DNA of 64,000 bases from Helicobacter hepaticus ATCC 51449 (GCF_000007905.1 NC_004917.1:1-64000), one strand, 5' to 3'; numbered from the stretch's first letter, positions 1-9,015 are shown. Notes: a model not told the origin generated them from the letters alone. Program-made: numbers and translations.

Positions 1-140
1 CATTAAACCAAGTATAAAATCTATAAATTATCTTTATTTATCTACATAACATAGTTAAAAAATTAAGTTTACTTGCATTATACTTTTAAGTTAAATATAA
101 ATCGTTCAATTAAATATAAATAAGTGACGGAAGGGGGATT

Positions 141-2423
141 ATGCAAAACACAAACATAGTGCAATATAAAACTTTTTTCATTGTGTTTTTACTTTCTATG
201 GCTTTTTTCTCGCTCAAAGCACAAAACTATACTAGAAATCTTCCAAGCTCCATTATCTTGCAAAATGGAGAGAGTAGAAGCGATATTCTTACTTCAGTAT
301 GTGGGAATCAATATTGCGCATTTGGCTTAATGAGCAATAATGCTGGAAGCTATGACTTCAGCTATTCTACCCATAATGGTTCTTCGAAGCTTTCTCTCGT
401 TGCAAATACTCCTACAAATCCTTATAACCATAGGCATTCTGTATTTTATATGAGACATCTTAATGTAGGAGAAAATTCAACATTAAGTATAAATGATTTT
501 CATACATTTGCCCTCTCTGGTGGGCTTACACTTAATAATAATGCTGCTCTTGAGATTATTTTGCAAAAAGGAGAAAAAATACCTGCGAGTGAATTTGCCC
601 CTTCATCAAAAGTGCATTTTTCACGCAATGCAAATTTTTATCTTGGCAATGGCTCAACACTTAATATAAGCAATACTGATTTTGTCATAATAAGCTCTAA
701 AGGCATTATAAATAATAATGCACAAATGATTTTAGATTCTAGCACAATAAGATTCCAAAATACTCTCCACAATAAGGGCACAATAGAACTTACAGGAGAT
801 GTATATAACATAGGACAAAGCCAAACAATCACAAATCTTGGCACTTCGCATTTTATTAATTATGGCAATGTCAAAGTGAATGGGAATTTTTATAATGGTG
901 GCACTCCGCGTGCTGATTCAGTGCAAGGAAGCTGGTGGCAAAATGATGCACCAAGCCCGGGTGGAGGGAATCTTATAAACTATGGTGGAACAATTCATAT
1001 TACGGGTAACCTTATTAATGCGCAAGGCGTTGAACTTGGAAAAACACAAAATTCAAGTGTGCAAATTTATGGTGGCACAATCAAAGTTGATGGAGGAATG
1101 AACAACGGAGCTAATAATACACTTATTTTAGGTTGGTATAATGGGAAAATGGGGCAGATTGATGGAAATGTAACCAATCGTGGTATAGCTAAAGTTGATA
1201 TTACAGGAGCAACGCTTAATACAGATCATAGAATCGCTGGTGGTTGGCATACTGGCAGGCTTAATGCAAATCGAGATGTCTTACTAAATGGGAGCAAAAG
1301 TGAATTTTTAAACGCGAGAATTAGTCATTACCAAAATAGCACAACAATCACACTTAATAAAAACACTCAAGCCATTAACGCTTTTATGAACACTCTTCCT
1401 ATACAATCAAAAACTATTCTTACCGCGCTTGAAAATAGTCTTTACAATCCTAATACAATAGGACAACAAAGTATTTATGCTTATGGCAATAAAAATTACC
1501 TTACAAAACTAGGAAATAATATTAATGAAAGCGCAGAATCTATGCTCCTTTATGCCTCTCCTTTAAATATATGGGCTATAGTTCAAAATAGTATTATGCC
1601 GCTTAAAGCTCAAGTAACGCCCCCTCCGCGCAAATCTGTTTTAAACATAGCTCCTTTAAGCTCTATTGCTTCACGTGGCTCACTTAAATCCCCTCTTAAT
1701 GGTGTAAATATTAGTGCCCAAATTCCTTATAAGACACATTTTCTTAGCGCTTTTGCTGCTTATGGAAATACAAACGCTACCCATACACTTACCCACTTGC
1801 AAACTCATTTTGACACAAACTCTTTTCTTGTAGGTTTATATGATAGAATCTCCCTACCATATATAGAAGTTTCACTCCTTGCATACTATGGTGCTAGTTT
1901 TAACAAAGCTAAACGACATCTTTTATTAAACAACAGTGCTTTTCAAACACGCTATTCTTATCACGAGCTTGGTTTATCAGCCCAAATCGCTCATCTATTG
2001 CGCTTTGAAAAACTATGGATAAAGCCATTTATAGGGATTAACTATGCTTTTGGCTTACAAAGTGCCTTCAAAGAAAATCTTGTTTCAGATACCACCTCCG
2101 CTATGCTTACAGCTCCTATGTGGCTTTCTCATTTGCCACAACTCTCACTTGGCACACAAGGGCAATACTACTTAAAAAAGCAACACTTTCTCTTTGGAGG
2201 AGCGCAGATTCAATATGCACTCACAAATTCCTCTTTTTCCGCTCATTTTGGCTCTTCAGTTCTTAACTTTAACCCTCAAAATTCACTTGGGCTTACACTT
2301 CATTTTGGTGGCTCTATGCCTATAGCTAAAGAATTCTCTCTTAGTGCTTATACATTTTATTCACGCTCACACTTGGCATTTCAAAGTTATTCAGGCACAA
2401 TCAATCTCTCATATTATTTCTAG
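141..2423 (+). CDS. Autotransporter-like outer membrane protein
   Basis: The 760-residue protein starts with a signal peptide (hydrophobic stretch at about residues 11-25, ending at an LKAQ cleavage region). A long Asn/Gly-rich passenger follows, with recurring short motifs of the NNG/GNVTNRG kind that suggest a beta-helix. From about residue 510 to the end there are alternating amphipathic strands, and the chain ends in Tyr-Tyr-Phe, the aromatic C-terminus typical of outer membrane barrels. This fits the autotransporter layout of the Helicobacter VacA/FaaA-like families, although no toxin-specific motif was seen. A strong purine-rich ribosome binding site (129-137) sits just before the ATG. 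Its promoter may lie partly outside the window. The ligand or activity is unknown. Confidence 0.75.
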   Translation: MQNTNIVQYKTFFIVFLLSMAFFSLKAQNYTRNLPSSIILQNGESRSDILTSVCGNQYCAFGLMSNNAGSYDFSYSTHNGSSKLSLVANTPTNPYNHRHSVFYMRHLNVGENSTLSINDFHTFALSGGLTLNNNAALEIILQKGEKIPASEFAPSSKVHFSRNANFYLGNGSTLNISNTDFVIISSKGIINNNAQMILDSSTIRFQNTLHNKGTIELTGDVYNIGQSQTITNLGTSHFINYGNVKVNGNFYNGGTPRADSVQGSWWQNDAPSPGGGNLINYGGTIHITGNLINAQGVELGKTQNSSVQIYGGTIKVDGGMNNGANNTLILGWYNGKMGQIDGNVTNRGIAKVDITGATLNTDHRIAGGWHTGRLNANRDVLLNGSKSEFLNARISHYQNSTTITLNKNTQAINAFMNTLPIQSKTILTALENSLYNPNTIGQQSIYAYGNKNYLTKLGNNINESAESMLLYASPLNIWAIVQNSIMPLKAQVTPPPRKSVLNIAPLSSIASRGSLKSPLNGVNISAQIPYKTHFLSAFAAYGNTNATHTLTHLQTHFDTNSFLVGLYDRISLPYIEVSLLAYYGASFNKAKRHLLLNNSAFQTRYSYHELGLSAQIAHLLRFEKLWIKPFIGINYAFGLQSAFKENLVSDTTSAMLTAPMWLSHLPQLSLGTQGQYYLKKQHFLFGGAQIQYALTNSSFSAHFGSSVLNFNPQNSLGLTLHFGGSMPIAKEFSLSAYTFYSRSHLAFQSYSGTINLSYYF

Positions 2424-2442
2424 GTGATTACCTCAAATATGT

Positions 2443-2448
2443 TACAAT
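2443..2448 (+). promoter_or_regulatory. Extended -10 element before trpCF
   Basis: TACAAT preceded by TG and one base, 36 bases before the trpCF start codon and 20 bases after the stop of the autotransporter gene. No good -35 box is visible, which is common for Helicobacter housekeeping promoters. It suggests that trpCF has its own start of transcription. Confidence 0.4.
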
Positions 2449-2483
2449 CGCTTCTTTCACAATACAGCAAAGGATAATAATAT

Positions 2484-3989
2484 ATGGTAGAAGTTTTAGC
2501 CAAAATCACAACTCAACGCTCACAAGATATTACCCTTAAAGGCTTTGATTTTGGCTATGAGATTCCAAAGCAAAGAATCCACCCTTTAATCAAACCTCAT
2601 TTAGATTCTGTCTTTTTTATTGCCGAAATAAAACGCTCTTCACCATCAGCTGGAACTATTAAGGAGATACCCTCTGTTACAAAACTTGCTGGGGATTATC
2701 TTAATGGCGGTGTTGGAGCAATTTCGGTGCTTTGTGAGGAACACTATTTTGGAGGAAGCTTACTTGATTTAATGTCCGTAAAATCTGCTTATCCTAATGC
2801 CTGTATCCTGCGCAAAGACTTTATTCAATATCCTCAAGAGGTTGATGTTAGTTATCGTGCTGGAGCAGATATGGTGCTGCTAATTGTAGCGATGTTTATC
2901 AATGAAGATGGGGGATTTTCTCATTTTAAAATGATTTATGAGGAATGTTTAAAAGTTGGAATTACACCACTTATTGAAGTGCATACTCAAGCTGAAATTG
3001 ACTTTATTGCACCACTTCAAGCACCACTTATAGGCATTAATTCGCGCAGTCTTCACACCTTTGAGATTAATATTCCTGCAGCCTGTGCGCTTAAAAATGC
3101 ACTTTCTCATAGTAAAATCATCTTTGAATCCGGTATAGATTCTCCTTACTCTGCTTTTATAATAGGCTCTTTAGACTTTGATGGACTACTTTGCGGAAGT
3201 TATCTTGTCTCACATAAAAATCCAACTACTGCTTTGCAATCTCTCAAACACGCTTTCACACTTGGCAAAACACAAAAACCTCGCTTTTATCGCCAAATAT
3301 TTGAATCCCTAAGTGCGCACTCCCCACAATCTAAACCTCTACTTAAAATATGTGGCATTACAAATCTTGATGATGCACTTATGGTAGGGCAAGAAAAAAT
3401 AGATATGCTCGGTTTTATTCTTGTTAAACACAGCCCACGATACATAGAATCTAAGCAGATTAAAGACATTGCTAAAGCCTTGCAAAAACTCTATCCACAT
3501 ATTTTACGCATAGCCGTAATAAATGATGATAAACAAGCACTCAATGAGGCAAAATCTCTTTATCAGCAAGGCTACATTGATGCAATTCAACTTCACGCAT
3601 TGAATCCCCTCACACCTGATATATTTGCTAAGAGCGACCTTAAAGAGGCACTTTTTTGTTTTTATCCTGTGCAAAATATTGCTCACATAGAGGATTTTAC
3701 ACCATATTATGAGGGTATATTTTGTCTTGTAGATTCCAAAAGTGCGCAAGGGGGTGGTTCTGGGCAAAGTATCAATAAAGATGTTTTGCGCTCGTTACAG
3801 GAGAGATACTTGTGTATCGCAGGAGGAATCAATCCACACAATATTGCAGATTTTTTAGCTCTTAAGCCCACTTTGCTTGATATTAATTCTGGTATAGAAA
3901 AAGAAGTAGGAAAAAAAGATATTCACAAACTCCGTGCTTTACTTGACAATCTAAAAAATGCAATAAAATCCACAAAGGAGCAAAAATGA
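2484..3989 (+). CDS. trpCF: Bifunctional indole-3-glycerol phosphate synthase / phosphoribosylanthranilate isomerase
   Basis: A fusion of two TIM barrels that catalyses two consecutive steps of tryptophan synthesis. The TrpC half (about residues 1-260) has the IKRSSPSAG motif with its catalytic Lys near residue 49, the LRKDF motif and the GINSRSL motif. The TrpF half starts near residue 284 with LKICGITNLDD (catalytic Cys) and continues with LGFILVKHSPR and a C-terminal GGINPHN phosphate-binding segment. The same fusion occurs in H. pylori and enterobacteria. No other trp gene lies in this window, so the gene is separated from any trp operon here. Its stop overlaps the next start by 4 bases (ATGA), so the CapA-like gene is probably translated in coupling with it. 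Confidence 0.93.
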   Translation: MVEVLAKITTQRSQDITLKGFDFGYEIPKQRIHPLIKPHLDSVFFIAEIKRSSPSAGTIKEIPSVTKLAGDYLNGGVGAISVLCEEHYFGGSLLDLMSVKSAYPNACILRKDFIQYPQEVDVSYRAGADMVLLIVAMFINEDGGFSHFKMIYEECLKVGITPLIEVHTQAEIDFIAPLQAPLIGINSRSLHTFEINIPAACALKNALSHSKIIFESGIDSPYSAFIIGSLDFDGLLCGSYLVSHKNPTTALQSLKHAFTLGKTQKPRFYRQIFESLSAHSPQSKPLLKICGITNLDDALMVGQEKIDMLGFILVKHSPRYIESKQIKDIAKALQKLYPHILRIAVINDDKQALNEAKSLYQQGYIDAIQLHALNPLTPDIFAKSDLKEALFCFYPVQNIAHIEDFTPYYEGIFCLVDSKSAQGGGSGQSINKDVLRSLQERYLCIAGGINPHNIADFLALKPTLLDINSGIEKEVGKKDIHKLRALLDNLKNAIKSTKEQK

Positions 3990-5032
3990 AAAAAATACTT
4001 GTAACCTTAATTTTTAGCCTATGGAGCATTTGTGTTTTTGCAACTGCTAAAGAGCTTAATCTCATTATGGCGGGCGATGCCCTGCTTCATTCCACTGTAT
4101 ATAAAGATGCCAAACAAGAAGATGGAAGTTATGATTTTAGTTCTATGCTCACCGCATTAAAGCCTGTGGTAGAAAAATATGATTTGGCATTTTATAATCA
4201 AGAGACGATTCTAGGGGGTGTAAAGCTTGGTTTAAGCACTTACCCAAACTTTAACTCACCTCAAGAATTTGGCGATAATATGCTTTCTCTAGGTTTTAAT
4301 CTCATCTCTCTTGCTAATAACCATACACTTGATAGGGGAGAAAGGGCTGTGCGTTCTTCTTTAGCTTATTGGGAGGAAAAACCTGTCCTTACTGCTGGAA
4401 GTTATAACTCATTTTTAGAACGCAATACACCAAAGATTGAGCAAAAAAATGGTATTAAATATGCACTTTTGGCTTATACTTATGGCACGAATGGCATTCC
4501 TCTACCAAAGGGCAAGGAATATCTAGTAAATGTATATACAAAGGCTATGCTTGAAAAAGATATAAAAGCTATTCGCTCGCAAGTAGATTTTCTTATGGTA
4601 TCAATGCACTGGGGTATTGAATACGATTTTACTCCCTCTAAAGAACAACGTGATTTGGCAAAGTTTCTAGCAGATTTGGGTGTGGATTTGATAATCGGCA
4701 CACACCCACACGTAGTGCAGCCTGCAGAATGGATAGGTAATACTTTAGTATATTATTCACTTGGCAACCTTATCTCTGGGCAAAGAGGTACAAATAAACG
4801 TATTGGTATGCTAGGAAGCGTGCATATCACAAAGATTCAAGATGGTAAAGTTAAACTTTCAAATCCACGTGCAGAGCTTATCTACACTTACTATAATCCA
4901 CATTTTAAAGATTTTAAACTAATGTGGTTTGACGAACTCAACAACACAATTTTACCTAATTATAAAGAAATCTATAAACAATATACCCATATTATCACGC
5001 AAGGCAAACAAGATATTCAACTTGGTTTATAA
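3986..5032 (+). CDS. CapA/PgsA-family metallophosphatase-like protein
   Basis: 348 residues with an N-terminal signal peptide (about residues 1-20), so it should act in the periplasm or at the cell surface. CapA-family signatures are visible in order: MAGDALLHS near residue 29, NNHTLDRGE near 111, SMHWGIEY near 206 and GTHPHVVQP near 238. The Asp/His residues resemble a calcineurin-like metal site. The family is named after poly-gamma-glutamate capsule synthesis, but no capB/capC partner is seen here, so a capsule role is not supported. It overlaps trpCF by 4 bases and converges on the hemerythrin genes. Confidence 0.8.
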   Translation: MKKILVTLIFSLWSICVFATAKELNLIMAGDALLHSTVYKDAKQEDGSYDFSSMLTALKPVVEKYDLAFYNQETILGGVKLGLSTYPNFNSPQEFGDNMLSLGFNLISLANNHTLDRGERAVRSSLAYWEEKPVLTAGSYNSFLERNTPKIEQKNGIKYALLAYTYGTNGIPLPKGKEYLVNVYTKAMLEKDIKAIRSQVDFLMVSMHWGIEYDFTPSKEQRDLAKFLADLGVDLIIGTHPHVVQPAEWIGNTLVYYSLGNLISGQRGTNKRIGMLGSVHITKIQDGKVKLSNPRAELIYTYYNPHFKDFKLMWFDELNNTILPNYKEIYKQYTHIITQGKQDIQLGL

Positions 5033-5052
5033 ATAAAGCACATTTATAAAAT

Positions 5053-5607
5053 CTAACGTTGCTCTTTAAACTGAATAGGTTGATGACATTCTTGACAATT
5101 AGTAGGGTGAGAGGAATTTTTGATAAAAAGGTGCATAGATTCTGTGAGTTTATGCTCTTTACCTGGACACGCACAAGTGTAATAATAATATTTCACCTCA
5201 CAAGTTGCATTTTGTTGTTCTTCACGATATTTTTCATAGCACATATCTTCTTGTAAAATATGCGTTAAAAGCCAATCTTTTGCGATTGTAGCAATCATTT
5301 CTTTAAGTACATCCACTGAATGCACATTTTTTACCATACCCGCCATATCATTGACAATTTGACGATGTATTTTTTTATGTTCTTCTAATTGAGGGAAACC
5401 GATTGCCTTCATATATTCCTCTTCATCTTTAAAATGCGTTTTCATATAATCAAAAAACTCAATAAGAATATTTTTCACATCACTTGCTAAACTTTTATTA
5501 TTATTCGCAATATTATACGCTCTATGAGCAAGAGCAAAAAGCTTCTGGTGCTGTTCATCAATAATCTGATGATGAACGCTAAAATCATCACTCCATTCTG
5601 GCAACAT
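5053..5607 (-). CDS. Bacteriohemerythrin with C-terminal CxC...CxxC tail (copy 1)
   Basis: 184 residues. Positions 1 to about 130 form a hemerythrin four-helix domain with the expected di-iron ligand pattern: His in DEQH (20), HFKDE (His and Glu), HKKIH (two His) and HILQED (His and Asp). Such proteins bind O2 and are thought to carry, store or sense it. The last 50 or so residues are not part of the usual family: they hold a CAC motif and later CQEC, which looks like a small zinc-ribbon-like or redox module. A paralogue lies directly upstream on the same strand, 25 bp away, with long blocks of identical DNA. Start chosen at MLPEWSDDF, preceded by a GGGGG-type ribosome binding site. Confidence 0.85.
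   Translation of the reverse strand: MLPEWSDDFSVHHQIIDEQHQKLFALAHRAYNIANNNKSLASDVKNILIEFFDYMKTHFKDEEEYMKAIGFPQLEEHKKIHRQIVNDMAGMVKNVHSVDVLKEMIATIAKDWLLTHILQEDMCYEKYREEQQNATCEVKYYYYTCACPGKEHKLTESMHLFIKNSSHPTNCQECHQPIQFKEQR
5242..5475. repeat. Hemerythrin direct repeat, copy 1
   Basis: A 234-bp block that is identical, base for base, to 5834-6067. A second identical block of 75 bp follows (5521-5595 against 6110-6184), with a 3-bp length difference between them. Sequence on either side of the blocks has diverged, so this patchy identity suggests gene conversion between the paralogues rather than only a recent duplication. Confidence 0.95.
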
Positions 5608-5632
5608 AAATCCCCCCTCTTTTTAATTTACT

Positions 5633-6196
5633 CTACTCCAATATATGTTGAAATGCAATCGTGCAATGACACTCTTTACAATGGATACCTGATTTGCTGT
5701 TTTTGACAAAAGTATGGATTGCTTCTGTGAGTTTATGCTCTTTACCTGGACACGCACAAGTGTAAATATAGAATCTTTGAGGTTGAGTAGCTGGGCTATT
5801 TCTTTGTGCCTTTCTACGATATTTTTCAATCCGCATATCTTCTTGTAAAATATGCGTTAAAAGCCAATCTTTTGCGATTGTAGCAATCATTTCTTTAAGT
5901 ACATCCACTGAATGCACATTTTTTACCATACCCGCCATATCATTGACAATTTGACGATGTATTTTTTTATGTTCTTCTAATTGAGGGAAACCGATTGCCT
6001 TCATATATTCCTCTTCATCTTTAAAATGCGTTTTCATATAATCAAAAAACTCAATAAGAATATTTTTTATATCATTTACTGCAACGTGACCATTAGCAGC
6101 TTTATACGCTCTATGAGCAAGAGCAAAAAGCTTCTGGTGCTGTTCATCAATAATCTGATGATGAACGCTAAAATCATCACTCCAACGTGGTAACAT
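5633..6196 (-). CDS. Bacteriohemerythrin with C-terminal CxC...CxxC tail (copy 2)
   Basis: 187 residues, with the same architecture as the neighbouring copy: an N-terminal hemerythrin domain with all His/Glu/Asp iron ligands, then a tail containing CAC and CKEC. The core (residues about 43-121) is encoded by DNA identical to the neighbour. The 55-residue tail is only partly conserved but keeps the four Cys, the CACPGKEHKLTE stretch and the spacing, so the tail is under selection. It is the upstream member of the pair on the minus strand; both are probably co-transcribed. Confidence 0.85.
   Translation of the reverse strand: MLPRWSDDFSVHHQIIDEQHQKLFALAHRAYKAANGHVAVNDIKNILIEFFDYMKTHFKDEEEYMKAIGFPQLEEHKKIHRQIVNDMAGMVKNVHSVDVLKEMIATIAKDWLLTHILQEDMRIEKYRRKAQRNSPATQPQRFYIYTCACPGKEHKLTEAIHTFVKNSKSGIHCKECHCTIAFQHILE
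5834..6067. repeat. Hemerythrin direct repeat, copy 2
   Basis: Identical to 5242-5475 (234 bp, offset 592). See the entry for copy 1. Confidence 0.95.
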
Positions 6197-6281
6197 TATA
6201 CTTCCTACTAAAATATTATTTTGAATTATAAAATTTGTATTCTATCTCTTTTAAGTTTAATTAATATTAAAACTCCTGTGC

Positions 6282-6905
6282 TCAAGGCGAAATTTTAAAA
6301 CTTTTGCGATGATGTGGGCAATATCCATACCTCATAATCTGTTTTTTATGTTCTAAGGTTGCATATCCTTTATTTTTAGCAAGAAGATATTGAGGATAAA
6401 GATTATCAAGCATATACATTTGGCTATCTTTGCTTACTTTCGCTACAACAGATGCACACGAGATAATAGGCATCAACTCATCACCTTTAATCAAAGTCTT
6501 TAAATGCACATCTTTATGTGCTAAAAACGTAGGAATATGCGCCCCAAAAGTCGTATTGCCATCTATTACGATATCCAATGGCTGATTTTGCACTAATATA
6601 TTCTGCTCTAACATATATGAGCCAAGATAAGATAGAACTTCCTCTATACCGCTTCTCATAGCCCAGCTTAAACCATATTTATCAATATCCCACGCTTGTA
6701 TTTGTGCCACATAAAATCCTATTTCCCCTCTCTTTTGAGAATCTAAAAGTGCATTATAAACACGCACACGCTGTTTTGGTAACATTTTTTTACTATCTTT
6801 TGCCCCAAATTGTGCGATTACTTGCTCATTAGCAATGATTCCAGCGATAAATAACCCCCCGCAAATGCAACCTCGCCCTGCTTCATCAATCCCTGCTACC
6901 CACAT
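6282..6905 (-). CDS. rnhB: Ribonuclease HII
   Basis: 207 residues, usual length for the family. It removes RNA from RNA-DNA hybrids and misincorporated ribonucleotides. The N-terminal GIDEAGRG motif carries the first catalytic Asp-Glu pair; the DSKKM segment and the later Asp in VIDGN match the family. The ATG at 6905 directly starts the first beta strand (MWVAGIDEAG). It is 85 bp from the hemerythrin pair on the same strand. Confidence 0.95.
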   Translation of the reverse strand: MWVAGIDEAGRGCICGGLFIAGIIANEQVIAQFGAKDSKKMLPKQRVRVYNALLDSQKRGEIGFYVAQIQAWDIDKYGLSWAMRSGIEEVLSYLGSYMLEQNILVQNQPLDIVIDGNTTFGAHIPTFLAHKDVHLKTLIKGDELMPIISCASVVAKVSKDSQMYMLDNLYPQYLLAKNKGYATLEHKKQIMRYGYCPHHRKSFKISP

Positions 6906-7025
6906 TTTGTCTCCATATTTTATTTTTTATCATTCCTAAGAATTATATTGTAAAGATATGACTTTAAGTTTAGGCTTAAAAATATGAGAATAAGGTTTTT
7001 ATGAGATGAGTGGAGCTTTTAAGTT

Positions 7026-7054
7026 AGCCCTTAAGCGATTTTCACTTAAGGGTT
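7026..7054 (-). terminator. Possible hairpin after the outer membrane protein gene
   Basis: An 8-bp perfect inverted repeat (7028-7035 with 7045-7052, extendable by two pairs including one wobble) with a 9-base loop, just downstream of the stop at 7073. No clear U run follows in the minus direction, so it may be a processing or stability hairpin rather than an intrinsic terminator. Confidence 0.4.
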
Positions 7055-7072
7055 GGAGGTTTTATTTATATC

Positions 7073-7681
7073 CTAAAAACTAAAGATATATCTCACACCA
7101 GCATTATAAGTATGTGAGGCTGTTACTTTTGGATTACCTGCCGCATCTGCTTTTTGCAATGTCGTAGCGATAAAAGGCACACGAGCAGCAATTTCAATGC
7201 CGTGTGCTTTAGCAATCTCTGTGCGCAAACCAACATTAAGCGCAAGATTTAAACCTGTTTTATCCATTTTATCATCTTTAAAAGTTTTGCCACCCCAAGA
7301 GTTAGCACCAAGTCCAAGTCCCAAAAATGCACCAAAGCTTGTATCTCCAGAAATAAAGTTATAGAGCGCATCAACATTCACTCCATAATCCATTACATTA
7401 CCTGTTATTTTATCACCACCACTTGCTTTTTTACTTGCATCTGCATAGGCAAAGTTTGCATAATAGCGCAAACCAAAATCTTGTGTAAAGAATTGTTTAT
7501 AACCAGCAATCACTTCATAGCTTATACCACTTAAGTTTTGCTTTTCGCTACCAGCTTTTATTTGAGAGCCACCATAGCCTACACCTACACCCACAAAAAC
7601 ACCACTTTCTTCAGCTACAAGTGCAGAACTTGATAACGCTAAAGCCACTACTGAACTTACAAATAATTTTGTAGTTTTCAT
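7073..7681 (-). CDS. Small outer membrane beta-barrel protein
   Basis: 202 residues with a clear signal peptide (MKTTKLFVSSVVALALSSSA, then a VAEES region). The mature part alternates short hydrophobic/aromatic strands with Gly-rich turns and ends VRYIFSF, an aromatic C-terminus for insertion into the outer membrane. Length suggests an 8-stranded barrel, as in Helicobacter small outer membrane protein families; no peptidoglycan-binding OmpA domain is present. A C10 tract lies 57 bases upstream of the start in the promoter zone, so expression may vary between cells. Function unknown. Confidence 0.8.
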   Translation of the reverse strand: MKTTKLFVSSVVALALSSSALVAEESGVFVGVGVGYGGSQIKAGSEKQNLSGISYEVIAGYKQFFTQDFGLRYYANFAYADASKKASGGDKITGNVMDYGVNVDALYNFISGDTSFGAFLGLGLGANSWGGKTFKDDKMDKTGLNLALNVGLRTEIAKAHGIEIAARVPFIATTLQKADAAGNPKVTASHTYNAGVRYIFSF

Positions 7682-7737
7682 TAGAAACCACCTTTCATCG
7701 AATTAAATTTGCATTGATAATGCGAATTCAATTTTAG

Positions 7738-7747
7738 CCCCCCCCCC
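7738..7747 (-). promoter_or_regulatory. C10 (G10 on coding strand) tract in the outer membrane protein promoter
   Basis: Ten consecutive C on the plus strand, read as G10 by the minus-strand gene at 7681. Immediately downstream on the minus strand is TAAAAT, a plausible -10 box, which would put the G10 run in the spacer. Slippage would change the spacer length and switch or tune transcription. Confidence 0.55.
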
Positions 7748-7749
7748 GA

Positions 7750-7767
7750 TTTTGCTTAAAAGCAAAA
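7750..7767. promoter_or_regulatory. Inverted repeat next to the C10 tract
   Basis: TTTTGCTT, two bases, AAGCAAAA: a perfect 8-bp inverted repeat two bases from the C10 tract, upstream of the presumed -10 box. It may be an operator or lie over the -35 region. No regulator was assigned. Confidence 0.35.
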
Positions 7768-7844
7768 GAGTTGGTAAAAATAAAATATACTTATGTAGAA
7801 TAATGTAACATTATGATATAAAAATATGAGATTAAAGATGAAGT

Positions 7845-8888
7845 TTATTGTAATATTGATTGAGGATTAATGCGAAGAGAATTTAGAATCTCAAAAACTA
7901 ATTCCTTTAGTCCGCTCTTTTGAATGCTTGAAATAGGCAAAATAAAACTTTGCGGATTACCTTTTTGAGCTAAAAACTGCTCAAGTTCTTGTGTTTGCTT
8001 GTCAAATTTGTCTGCAAACTCTTCTCCCAAATGCTGCATATCACTTTTTGAAAGCACGATTCCAAAAGCTCTTTGCGATAAAATTGGAGAAAATTTTTCT
8101 AACTCTAAGGAGAGAATCTCCCATTGCTCCTTTAAACTCTGCTCACGCATAATATCTAGCACAAAAAGTAAGAATCCTGTGCGCTCAATATGTTTTAAAA
8201 ACGCTATGCCTAAGCCCTTTCCTCCACTTGCTCCCTCAATAATTCCGGGAATATCCGCCATTACAAAAGAAGAAAACTCATCTGCATCAACCACGCCAAG
8301 ATGAGGGATAAGCGTAGTAAATTCATAGTTTGCGACCTCTGGTTTTGCATTTGAGAGGGTTGAAATAAGTGTAGATTTTCCTACATTTGGGAATCCTACT
8401 AGCCCCACGTCAGCAATAAGCTTCAATTCTAAGAGGATATGCTTCTCCTCTCCGCTTAAGCCACTTTGAGCATAAGTAGGAGCTTGGTTGGCTGCATTTT
8501 TAAAATGTGTATTTCCTAAGCCACCCTTACCACCCTTAAGCAAACACACACGCATAGGACAAGTGTCCATATCCACAATAAGTTCTTTAGTGTCAAAATC
8601 AAGAATCTGTGTGCCAAGCGGCACTTTAATCACAACATCATTACCTCTTTTTCCACTACAACGTCTTGAGCCACCGGGTTGTCCATTTTTTGCTTTATAA
8701 TGCCGTGCGCCACGAAATTTAGAAAGCGTGTCAGTATTGTTATCTACCTCCACATATACATCACCGCCATCGCCACCATCACCGCCATCAGGACCTCCGT
8801 GTATAACAAATTTTTCCCTTCGAAAACTTACAGCGCCAGCTCCACCTTTACCAGAAGCGATAAAAATATCTACGCTATCAACAAACAT
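7845..8888 (-). CDS. obgE: Obg family GTPase
   Basis: 347 residues. The N-terminal glycine-rich Obg fold (about 1-157) contains the GGDGGDGGD repeats, followed by the GTPase domain with GFPNVGKST (Walker A, near residue 165), [10 protein letters not shown] (switch II) and SKSD. Obg proteins associate with the large ribosomal subunit and coordinate ribosome maturation with stress and growth. The gene follows rplU-rpmA on the same strand, the conserved bacterial order, with a 127-bp spacer that contains alternative hairpins. Confidence 0.95.
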
Positions 8889-8964
8889 TTCAAAATCCTT
8901 GTATTTAGTTTTCAGTGAGCAGTTTTGAATACTACTATGTCATTATTTATTGGAAGCTAGATTG

Positions 8965-8997
8965 AGATTCTACAAATTTTGTAGATTTATAGAATCT
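8965..8997 (-). other. Two mutually exclusive inverted repeats between rpmA and obgE
   Basis: Inner repeat: TCTACAAA (8969-8976), one base, TTTGTAGA (8978-8985). Outer repeat: AGATTCTA (8965-8972) with TAGAATCT (8990-8997). The left arm of the outer repeat overlaps the left arm of the inner one, so an RNA could form one or the other. No U run follows. A switch or processing site is possible but unproven. Confidence 0.4.
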
Positions 8998-9015
8998 TCA
9001 TTGATATTGAATATC

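Noticed and set aside
8488-8928. Plus-strand reading frames opposite obgE
   Set aside because: Low-complexity Pro/Ser-rich translations that mirror the Gly-rich obgE sequence. No ribosome binding site or family.
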